Part shown: in pieces, positions 18,308-27,091 of the stretch
How positions within the stretch are numbered: the stretch's first letter is position 1
How the letters are laid out: every line of letters starts with the position of its first letter
NCBI GenBank assembly: GCA_029990175.1
Contig: JARKIP010000005.1
Coordinates: 32,807,501-32,871,500 of the forward strand
Source of the DNA: Petunia secreta
Lineage: Eukaryota > Streptophyta > Magnoliopsida > Solanales > Solanaceae
Length of the DNA stretch: 64,000 nucleotides
Direction: 5' to 3'
Notes under the pieces: model-generated
Databases searched by the model: none
Told to the model about the DNA's origin: nothing
Seen by the model: only the letters and a program-made list of their open reading frames with translations
Position numbers and translations under genes: made by a program

Positions 18308-19425
18308 TCTTGGTATCAGAGCAAGGCTCGGGTTTTGTTTCTACAAACCCCCGACCCTTGATTCTTCGTGCCTAGGTCGATTCCTATCTTTACTTTCTTG
18401 TTCTTGTTATTGAAAGAAGAAAATTACAAAAAAATTGAAAAATTGAAAAATCTAAAAATTTGGTGTATCTTGTTGGTTTGGATGATTTTTGATATGGGTG
18501 TTATAGATTCTTGATCGTGGATGAATCCCCGTTACTTGGGTACCAAAATTGTTGGATTTGGTGGAGTTTGAAAAATTGAAACCCCAATTGCCCTTAAACC
18601 CTTGATGAACTTGTTCTTGATGAAATTTTGCTTGATTCTTGGGTTGGATTGATGTTAGATTGAAAACTTGATATTGGGGATTGAGCTTCATTGAAAAACA
18701 AACGATTCGGTACCAATTTTGTGGGATTTGGACCTATATAACACCTACCTTGATGAATCACAATCCATTTTGAAACCCTTTGATAAACCCTTGTGTTCTT
18801 AAGGAAGATGAACATGGTGAATTCGTTGTTTTCGATTGGGGTTGGTTAAAAATCATTGGGGTTTGATCTTAGTGACCAAAAACAACTTTGGGTATCCTTG
18901 GATTGTGAAAACAAGTCGAAAATATCGGAATTGAGGCTTGGAAATCGACTTGAAACGAGTTTGGACTGTGCTGAAAAGTTGCAGAGGCGGAGCGCCTCAA
19001 TTTAGAGGCGGAGCGCCTCAGCTCTGTGAGCTCTCTGGATTTCCTGAGGCGGAGCGCCTCCCCTGAAGAGGCGGAGCGCCTCCCCCTGTAGGTTTGCCCA
19101 GGGCGGACCGCCCACCTCCTGAGGCGGGGCGCCTACTTCCTGAACGTTGGGAATTGGGTAGTTTCTTCTAGGTTCTCTTGTTTTGTTGATTGCATTACTT
19201 CCGGTTAGTGCTATTAGAGTATAATCCTACTCGATTAGTGCTAATTACTTTGAGCTATTAGGATCATCGTGCCTTAGAAAGGAGACTAGAATTCAAAGAA
19301 GATCCGTAGTATCTTTTGATTCAAGTCCTCAATTAAAGTGCCTATCGTTCCAATCGAGTCCCATTAACTCCACTCGCCCCGGAGCGCATTTGGACTTGAT
19401 AAGTTGAGTGATTGAGTTGTGGTTC
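18308..19425 (+). other. Leader of element C, first part
   Basis: The primer-binding site TGGTATCAGAGC is at 18311-18322, three bases after the LTR. The leader is non-coding and A/T-rich, with a palindrome array at 18983-19135. The last five bases, GGTTC, are the target duplication of element B. The remainder of the leader is at 26947-27091. Confidence 0.85.
18983..19135. repeat. Leader palindrome array of element C
   Basis: Six inverted repeats, mostly GAGGCGGAGCGCCTC (6-nt arms GAGGCG/CGCCTC around GAG), plus GGGCGGACCGCCC. The spelling follows the LTR array of this element more than that of other families. Confidence 0.85.
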
Positions 19426-20174
19426 TGATGCAGCCCGATCACGTGCTGATCAAGTGATCGATCCACCGAGGAGACCGATGACAAGAAGCCAAGCCAAGCT
19501 GCTGCACGATGTGCACGTTCACTTAGCCTGGCCAAAGGAAAACAATTGCTCCGAAGCTGAGTGGCCGAGCTCAAGAATCGAAGGCGTTATCTTCAGATTT
19601 GAGCCCGAAGGCAATGTGACCGAGGACAATGAGCTCGAAGACAATTGAGCGACCGAAGGAAACAAGTGTGTGTTCGAGCAGACAATCGAGAACCGAAGCC
19701 AAGGCTTACCGAAGTCAAAAGTCTGCCGAACACATTTAGCTCAGCCCTGCGTGGCTTATTTCTATTGGTCAACTGTGACCTATTTACTAGTTTACCCTTA
19801 GTATTTCCTATATAAACACTACTTCCTTTCATTGTAAGAAGTTAGCTTTTTTGATATTAAAATTGAATGAAAGTGCCGAGCACATTTCTTGTCTCCGTCG
19901 TGAGCAAAACCCCAGTGTGGGCTTTTAAGGACTTGTGGCTTTCGGTTAGTCCGATTGAACATTCCTCTTGATCATTCAGTTTGCAAGAGGCAATGTTCTC
20001 TTGAGGATTGTTGCATAGTTAGGGTGATTCTTGTCTCCCTTTTGATCGAGCTTAGGGACGGGTTCCCCTCTGTTCTTTCGAAAGAAGCAAGTTTTGTCTT
20101 GCTTTTATCTCCCTCTTTAGTTGTTCTTGTTCCGCGTCTGTGCTAAGCTTTCCTTCGGGAATTGCATTGCACCA
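19426..20174 (+). repeat. 5' LTR of element B (749 bp)
   Basis: The LTR runs from TGATGCAGCCC to ATTGCACCA. TATA box TATATAA at 19809-19815. The conserved hairpin is in its alternative spelling, CAAGAG (19984-19989) with CTCTTG (19998-20003), followed by AGGATTGTTGCATAG. It has no GC palindrome array, unlike families A, C, D, E and G. Confidence 0.95.
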
Positions 20175-21395
20175 TCTTGGTATCAGAGCAAGGTTTGGGC
20201 TTGTTTCTACAACCCCAATCCTGTTCAAGTTATCTTTATTTTCGTGCGTTGAGTCTTTGTTTTCCATTTCGTGTTCCTGTTTGTTTTGTTACTGTTGGTG
20301 TTTTTACAAAAAAAAAAAAAAAAAAAAAAAAAAAAGAAAATTCAAAAATTGTGTTTGATTGTTGGTTGTTTGGGAAAAACAATCTTGGATTCTTGTTCAC
20401 CATCGAGTTCTGATTCCATCGAGTACCCGACGTACTGATTTTGTGACTAGGGTTTCTTGGTGAATTTTTGGACTGTTTTGAGCTTTAATGGTGACTGAAC
20501 TCGAACCCCACTGTGTTTGGAAGAAACCGATGAAGGCTGGTGTTTCTTGAGTGATTTGGGTTTGTTTGTTGCTTAAGAATCGAAGTTCTGGGTTTAAATT
20601 CGTTGTCCGTACACCGGAAAATTGTTACAAGTTCGTAACAGTGTGCGACGCGTCGAGCTGGATCTTAGCTCAAGGAGCTTCGTTTGATTTCCTCCGTTGT
20701 TGTTTGGAGCCGGAGTTGAAAGAAGCAACTCAGATCTGTTGAATTTCGTGGTCAGTGAATCGAAGTCGTTGTGTCCGTACGCCGGAGCAAGGTCACTGTT
20801 CCATTGAAGAAAAAAGGGGTTAAAAATTTTTTAACATCAAAGCCCCAGGTGAAATTTGTCGGCTGAAAAAGGAAAGTGGATAAGGTAAAACCCTATCCGT
20901 ACCACGAAGGGACCACTTTTGTACGGACAGGAGTGGGTGTGATCGAAAAAGATTCCAAAAGGGAATCAAAAGGGGTAGATTCTCCTAGGTTTTCACTTTC
21001 TTTCGTGTCAAAAATTCTGGTTGGTGGATCTTTTGAGTATTTGTTCTACTCAGGGTCGTACTAACTCTTTTAAGCTGATAGGAACTCGTGCGAAGGGGTG
21101 ACCGAAGTCCAAACTTTCGTAGAAATTCTTTTGACTCCCCGAGCTCAGTTAAAAGCGTCCGTTCCATCGAGTCGAACATCACTTCACTCTTCCCGAAGAG
21201 GCAGTGACTATTGTCGAACTTGAAGGATCTTAGAGGACCGATCAATTGGACGAGCCACTGTTAACAAGTCCTTGAGTGATCAAAAACCGAACCCATAAAT
21301 TGAGTGGACCCGAGTGCCACCCATCAAAGGTGAGGGAGTGTGTGAGGTGATTTCTAACCCTAACATTTGTTTGATCTTTGACTTGTGCAGGTACA
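20175..21395 (+). other. Leader of element B with primer-binding site (20178-20189)
   Basis: TGGTATCAGAGC at 20178-20189 primes reverse transcription. The 1.2-kb leader is non-coding. It has a poly-A run at about 20308-20334, two copies of the TCCGTAC..CCGGA type motif (near 20606 and 20775), and a TTGTGCAG acceptor-like end 5 nt before the gag ATG. Confidence 0.82.
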
Positions 21396-24300
21396 ATGGC
21401 TGGAAACGATGGCAAAAGCATTGAAAAGCCTGAATTGTCGTTAGCCGATCTCATGGCTGCGATACAAGGCATCAGTGCCGAAGTAAGAGGAGTGAGTGCT
21501 CGAGTAGCTAACCTCGAGCAGGGAAACGCGTCCGTGGCCATGCATGGGTCCGGCGCTGGAACAAGCGAATCCACTCCGATGAAACCTGATCTGTATGCTG
21601 AGCTTCTTCGACAACATCAGTTGACTAGTGAAGCAATTCGAAGAGAGCTTAACTTGGGCAATCCCCAAGCTGGAAATCAAAACTTGGGCATTCCCCGAGG
21701 AGAGAGGTTACCACTTCCAAGGACCCGAAGAGATCTTGGAGCTGTAACCGAAGAGGTTGATGAAGAGGAATTTCCCGAGGACGAATATGAGCGTGAGCCG
21801 CCATTCGCTCAACGAAGGCAAGCTCCCCGAGGACGTGGAAATTTCCGAGGTCGAGGCCGAGGCGCAAATGTTGAAAGAAATATTGGGCGTGAGGCTGATG
21901 ATCGAGAAGATGAGTTTCCCGAGCAGGCTAGGGCTGTTCGAGACTCAAACTTGAACAGTGTCAAGATCACTATTCCACCCTTTAAAGGAACTAGTGATCC
22001 CGATGAGTATCTTGAATGGAAGCTTAAAATGGAGCGCATCTTTGAAACAAATGAGATGACCGATGAGAGAAAAGCTGCCCATGCCATTGCTTCGTTCGAA
22101 GCTTATGCATCAACATGGTGGGAATCTGACAAGAGGCATAGAAGAAGAAATGACTATCCAGTAGTCAATACATGGCCACAGTTGATGAGAGCGATGGATG
22201 GTAAGTACTTAAGTGCCAAATACAGGCAGACTCAAATGCAAAAACTCTATGAGTTAAAGCAAGGGTCTAAGTCCGTCCAAGAGTACCACGATGAGTTTGA
22301 AAAGGTTCGATTGAATCTCGATCTGGTCGAAGACGAAGAGCAAGCCATTATCAGATTTAAAAATGGCTTGGCTAGGGATGTGTCATCTCAGTTGAGGCTC
22401 CACGTGTACCACACGTTGGAAGATCTGTTCGATGCTGCCACCGAAGCTGAAAAATTGGTAAAGGACGATAAGGCAAACCGGTATCGAGGAGTCACTACTT
22501 CTACTCCTTTGAACCGAGGTAAAGAATGGAAAAGTCCAAACCAAACAAGTGCTAACGCTGTTCGAGATTCGAAGAGACCCTTCGAAAGAGGTGTGACCGT
22601 TAACCAACCAAGAGAAGTGGGAGGTAAAGTTCAACTCAACTCTCCTAGTGCTTCAAATATTCAGTGTCACAAATGCAAAGGTTATGGTCACATGGCAAAA
22701 GAGTGTCCAACTCGCAAAGTTATGCTTCTGCTCGAAGATGGAACCGTCCATGAGCAAGCGAGTGACACCGAGGAGGAAATTATCGAGGAGATTGATCGAG
22801 CTGAAGATGATGATGATCATGAGGCTGCCGAAGCAGATCATCCGGAAATGTTTCTTGTGGTTCGAAGGAATTTGAGCTGCATGACTCTTGAAGAAGAGGA
22901 CAACCAAAGAGAAAACCTCTTTCATGCCCGATGTCGAGTGAGGGGAAAGGTGTGTTCGATGATCATTGACTCTGGTAGCTGTGCAAATGTGGTGAGCCAA
23001 ACTTTGGTTTCACAAATGGGACTACCTACGATGAAGCATCCCCACCCTTACAAATTACAATGGCTGAATGAGTGTGGAGAATTGAAGGTTGTCAAACAAG
23101 TGTGGATCAAGTTTAGAATCGGCGAGTATCAAGATGAAATGGTATTCGATGTGGTGCCGATGCAAGCTTGTCATTTGCTCTTGGGTCGACCATGGCAATA
23201 TGACCGAACAGCTGTTCACAATGGCAGATCCAACACTTACACCGTAAAGCTTGATGGGAAGAGTTTCATCCTCAAACCATTGTCTCCGAAACAAGTCTCC
23301 GAGGACTATAAACGGATGAAAGAATTGAAAGAAGCGGCCAAAGCTAAGCTTCCGATGGGAGCAAAATTGGGAGCCGATGAGACAAACTCACCGACCGAAG
23401 TAAAAGGAATTTGTGCAATCATGCAACCCGGTGAGATCTTACGAGGCAACGACCACGGTCAGATGATGATTTGCCTCGTGCACAAGGGTATCCTTCTAAA
23501 CTCTAATGATGACCTTTCTAATGATAACCCTTTGCCTTTGTTTGTTCAAAAACTTTTGCAGGACTTCGAGGACATGTTTCCCGAGGAAATGCCAGGTGGA
23601 TTACCTCCATTGAGAGGAATCGAGCACCAAATTGACTTCGTACCAGGATCTCAAATCCCTAACAAACCTGCATACCGGTGTAATCCCGAAGACACCAAAG
23701 AGCTCCAACGGCAGGTTGATGAATTGCTGAACAAGGGCCTCGTTCGTGAGAGCTTGAGTCCTTGCGCCGTTCCTGTTATCCTTGTCCCGAAGAAGGATGG
23801 AACATGGCGAATGTGTGTCGACTGTCGAGCAGTCAACAAAATAACGGTAAAGTATCGTCATCCTATCCCTCGATTAGATGACATGCTAGATGAGTTAAGT
23901 GGTTCTTCATGCTTTTCGAAGATAGACCTCAGGTCCGGTTACCACCAGATCCGAATGAAACCCGGTGACGAGTGGAAAACCGCATTCAAGACCAAATTCG
24001 GTCTCTATGAATGGTTGGTGATGCCTTTTGGCTTATCCAATGCACCGAGCACATTCATGCGACTGATGAACCATGTGCTCAAACCGTTCATAAATAAGTT
24101 TGTTGTCGTTTATTTCGATGACATACTTGTTTATAGCAGAACCGTGGATGAACATGTCGACCACCTAAGGCAAGTACTTGAAAAGCTTCGAGAAGAGAAG
24201 TTGTATGCCAACTTCAAGAAATGCGCCTTTGGTGTCGATCGTGTAGTCTTTCTTGGATTTGTTGTCAGTGTTAATGGTGTCGAAGTCGACGAATCAAAAG

Positions 24301-26420
24301 TCGAAGCCATCAAAGATTGGCCAACTCCAACCTCGGTATCACAAGTTCGTAGCTTCCATGGCTTAGCTAGCTTTTACCGAAGGTTTGTTCGTGACTTTAG
24401 CACCATAGCAGCTCCTTTAACCGAGCTGGTGAAGAAAGACAATCCATTTGTGTGGGGAGAGTCCCAAGAGAGGGCTTTCCAAGAGTTGAAGCGGAGGCTT
24501 TGTTCTGCCCCGTTGTTGCAACTCCCTGACTTCGGCAAAGCATTCGAAGTCGAGTGTGATGCGTCTGGAGTTGGGATCGGAGGAGTGCTGATGCAAGACT
24601 CGAAGCCGATCGCTTACTTTAGCGAAAAGCTTAAGGGTGCAACTTTGAGTTACTCTACGTATGACAAAGAGTTGTATGCCCTCGTTCGAGCACTCGCCCA
24701 TTGGCAGCATTATTTGTGGCCTCGAGAGTTTGTGATCAAAAGTGATCATGAGTCTTTGAAACATCTCCGAGGTCAGGAGAAATTAAATCGAAGACATGCC
24801 AAGTGGGTTGAATTCATTGAAAGCTTTCCCTATGTAATTCATTACAAAAAGGGAAAAGATAATGTTGTGGCCGATGCGCTATCAAGGAAATTTTCCTTAG
24901 CGACCACTCTCGCCTCTAGGCTCATGGGATTCGAAAGCATCAAGCTAATGTACGATGACGATCCCAAGCTGAAATGCGTTCGTGACGCAATCTTGAGTGG
25001 CCGAAAGGTTGAGAAATATCAGTGGCATGATGGCTACCTTTTCAAAAATGGGAGGGTTTGTGTGCCAGTGTCATCGTGGAGAGAGCTCTTGGTTCGAGAA
25101 GCTCACTCCGGAGGACTGATGGGGCACTTCGGTGTCGACAAAACTCTTGGTATCTTGACCGAGCAGTTCCATTGGCCCAAAATGCGACGAGATGTGGAAA
25201 AGCTTTGCAACGCTTGTTTCGTTTGCAAGAAAGCAAAATCGAAGTCCAACCCTCATGGTTTGTACACCCCGTTACCTGTGCCTGATCGACCGTGGGTTGA
25301 TATATCAATGGACTTTGTCTTGGGGTTACCGAGGTCGGGGGGAGGACATGATAGCATCTTCGTTGTGGTTGACCGTTTTTCAAAAATGGCTCACTTTATT
25401 CCTTGCAAAAAGTGTGATGATGCACAGCATGTAGCTACATTGTTTGTTTCTAATGTGTTAAAATTGCATGGTGTACCTCGTACTATTGTGAGTGATCGAG
25501 ACTCGAAGTTCTTGAGTCATTTTTGGAAATGTTTGTGGGGTGCCCTCGGCACCAAGCTACTATTCTCGACGTCGCACCATCCTCAGACTGATGGACAGAC
25601 CGAAGTAGTTAACCGAACCTTGGGATCTTTGCTTCGGGCAATGACAAAAGGGAAGGTTGGAAACTGGGCTGATCGTTTGCCCATGATGGAATTCGCATAC
25701 AATCGAACGGTGCATAGAATGATCAACATGACCCCGTTTGAATGTGTATATGGCTTTAATCCTTTGATTCCACTTGATTTAACCCCATTGCCTCGAGATT
25801 CTGTTCTTGATTTTGAAGGTACTCGAAGAGCAGCTGCCTTGATCGAATTGCATGCAAAGGTGAAGAAGAACCTCGAGGAGGCCTATGCAAAGGTTGCCTT
25901 AAAGAAAAACAAGGGGCGTAAAAAGTTGGAATTAAAGAAGGGAGATTGGGTTTGGGTTCACTTCCGAAAGGAACGCTTCCCGAACCAAAGGAAAGGAAAG
26001 TTGGCTCCTCGAGGGGATGGTCCATTTCAAGTGTTGACCAAGATCAACAACAATGCCTACGTGATCGACCTCCCTGGTAAGTATAACGTGTCCAACACCT
26101 TTAATGTTGCTGACTTAGTTCCTTGTGTTGTAGGTCCAACTTCGGAGGACGAGGAGGGCTTGATTTCGAGGACGAAATCTTCTCAAGAAGGGGAGGATGA
26201 TGCAGCCCGATCACGTGCTGATCAAGTGATCGATCCACCGAGGAGACCGATGACAAGAAGCCAAGCCAAGCTGCTGCACGATGTGCACGTTCACTTAGCC
26301 TGGCCAAAGGAAAACAATTGCTCCGAAGCTGAGTGGCCGAGCTCAAGAATCGAAGGCGTTATCTTCAGATTTGAGCCCGAAGGCAATGTGACCGAGGACA
26401 ATGAGCTCGAAGACAATTGA
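21396..26420 (+). CDS. Gag-pol polyprotein of element B (1674 aa, intact)
   Basis: The start ATG at 21396 was chosen over an upstream in-frame TTG because it matches MANEG/MANDG starts in related elements and has the same 5-nt spacing from an AG. Domains: Gag with an Arg/Gly-rich stretch (RGRGNFRGRGRG), CCHC knuckle from about residue 424 (CHKCKGYGHMAKEC), retropepsin D525-S-G, RT YFDD at 906-909, RNase H (ECDASG, SDHESLKHL, ADALSR), integrase zinc domain (EAHSGGLMGHFG, CNACFVCK) and triad D1306, D1367, E1403 with 35 residues between the last two. The C-terminal domain has KLAPRGDGPFQVL. SSQEGEDD overlaps the polypurine tract, and about 74 codons including RRPMTRSQAK are inside the 3' LTR. 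No lesion is seen. It could supply RT and integrase to non-autonomous relatives. Confidence 0.95.
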   Translation: MAGNDGKSIEKPELSLADLMAAIQGISAEVRGVSARVANLEQGNASVAMHGSGAGTSESTPMKPDLYAELLRQHQLTSEAIRRELNLGNPQAGNQNLGIPRGERLPLPRTRRDLGAVTEEVDEEEFPEDEYEREPPFAQRRQAPRGRGNFRGRGRGANVERNIGREADDREDEFPEQARAVRDSNLNSVKITIPPFKGTSDPDEYLEWKLKMERIFETNEMTDERKAAHAIASFEAYASTWWESDKRHRRRNDYPVVNTWPQLMRAMDGKYLSAKYRQTQMQKLYELKQGSKSVQEYHDEFEKVRLNLDLVEDEEQAIIRFKNGLARDVSSQLRLHVYHTLEDLFDAATEAEKLVKDDKANRYRGVTTSTPLNRGKEWKSPNQTSANAVRDSKRPFERGVTVNQPREVGGKVQLNSPSASNIQCHKCKGYGHMAKECPTRKVMLLLEDGTVHEQASDTEEEIIEEIDRAEDDDDHEAAEADHPEMFLVVRRNLSCMTLEEEDNQRENLFHARCRVRGKVCSMIIDSGSCANVVSQTLVSQMGLPTMKHPHPYKLQWLNECGELKVVKQVWIKFRIGEYQDEMVFDVVPMQACHLLLGRPWQYDRTAVHNGRSNTYTVKLDGKSFILKPLSPKQVSEDYKRMKELKEAAKAKLPMGAKLGADETNSPTEVKGICAIMQPGEILRGNDHGQMMICLVHKGILLNSNDDLSNDNPLPLFVQKLLQDFEDMFPEEMPGGLPPLRGIEHQIDFVPGSQIPNKPAYRCNPEDTKELQRQVDELLNKGLVRESLSPCAVPVILVPKKDGTWRMCVDCRAVNKITVKYRHPIPRLDDMLDELSGSSCFSKIDLRSGYHQIRMKPGDEWKTAFKTKFGLYEWLVMPFGLSNAPSTFMRLMNHVLKPFINKFVVVYFDDILVYSRTVDEHVDHLRQVLEKLREEKLYANFKKCAFGVDRVVFLGFVVSVNGVEVDESKVEAIKDWPTPTSVSQVRSFHGLASFYRRFVRDFSTIAAPLTELVKKDNPFVWGESQERAFQELKRRLCSAPLLQLPDFGKAFEVECDASGVGIGGVLMQDSKPIAYFSEKLKGATLSYSTYDKELYALVRALAHWQHYLWPREFVIKSDHESLKHLRGQEKLNRRHAKWVEFIESFPYVIHYKKGKDNVVADALSRKFSLATTLASRLMGFESIKLMYDDDPKLKCVRDAILSGRKVEKYQWHDGYLFKNGRVCVPVSSWRELLVREAHSGGLMGHFGVDKTLGILTEQFHWPKMRRDVEKLCNACFVCKKAKSKSNPHGLYTPLPVPDRPWVDISMDFVLGLPRSGGGHDSIFVVVDRFSKMAHFIPCKKCDDAQHVATLFVSNVLKLHGVPRTIVSDRDSKFLSHFWKCLWGALGTKLLFSTSHHPQTDGQTEVVNRTLGSLLRAMTKGKVGNWADRLPMMEFAYNRTVHRMINMTPFECVYGFNPLIPLDLTPLPRDSVLDFEGTRRAAALIELHAKVKKNLEEAYAKVALKKNKGRKKLELKKGDWVWVHFRKERFPNQRKGKLAPRGDGPFQVLTKINNNAYVIDLPGKYNVSNTFNVADLVPCVVGPTSEDEEGLISRTKSSQEGEDDAARSRADQVIDPPRRPMTRSQAKLLHDVHVHLAWPKENNCSEAEWPSSRIEGVIFRFEPEGNVTEDNELEDN

Positions 26421-26946
26421 GCGACCGAAGGAAACAAGTGTGTGTTCGAGCAGACAATCGAGAACCGAAGCCAAGGCTTACCGAAGTCAAAAGTCTGCCG
26501 AACACATTTAGCTCAGCCCTGCGTGGCTTATTTCTATTGGTCAACTGTGACCTATTTACTAGTTTACCCTTAGTATTTCCTATATAAACACTACTTCCTT
26601 TCATTGTAAGAAGTTAGCTTTTTTGATATTAAAATTGAATGAAAGTGCCGAGCACATTTCTTGTCTCCGTCGTGAGCAAAACCCCAGTGTGGGCTTTTAA
26701 GGACTTGTGGCTTTCGGTTAGTCCGATTGAACATTCCTCTTGATCATTCAGTTTGCAAGAGGCAATGTTCTCTTGAGGATTGTTGCATAGTTAGGGTGAT
26801 TCTTGTCTCCCTTTTGATCGAGCTTAGGGACGGGTTCCCCTCTGTTCTTTCGAAAGAAGCAAGTTTTGTCTTGCTTTTATCTCCCTCTTTAGTTGTTCTT
26901 GTTCCGCGTCTGTGCTAAGCTTTCCTTCGGGAATTGCATTGCACCA
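26198..26946 (+). repeat. 3' LTR of element B (749 bp)
   Basis: It begins directly after the polypurine tract CAAGAAGGGGAGGA and contains the last 223 nt of gag-pol, with the stop at 26418-26420. No difference from the 5' LTR was noticed by eye. Confidence 0.95.
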
Positions 26947-27091
26947 GGTTCGTTGGTCAACTACTTGAAGCTTTTAGACTCAAACTTGTGTGAAATGTCC
27001 ATCCCCCACAAAACACGAGCGAGCCGAGTGAAACAATTGTAAGGGAGCGGGTGAGGAATTTTGCTAACGTTTGTTGCTTTTTGTAGGTACC
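26947..27091 (+). other. Leader of element C, second part
   Basis: The sequence resumes after B's target duplication GGTTC and runs to the gag ATG of C. It ends with a T-rich tract and TTGTAG at 27081-27086, 5 nt before the ATG, the same layout as in B, D, E and H. Confidence 0.8.

Larger units (their letters stand above)
19426..26946 (+). mobile_element. Element B: complete, apparently intact autonomous Ty3/gypsy retrotransposon
   Basis: B is a 7521-bp element. It has LTRs of 749 bp (19426-20174 and 26198-26946) that look identical, a perfect target duplication GGTTC (19421-19425 and 26947-26951), a primer-binding site at 20178-20189 and one unbroken gag-pol ORF. It is inserted in the leader of element C and is the innermost, youngest layer of this nest. 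Confidence 0.96.

Noticed and set aside
20178..20189. TGGTATCAGAGC and its other copies as tRNA gene fragments
   Set aside because: Each sits two to three bases after an LTR end and is not part of a tRNA-like fold. They are primer-binding sites.
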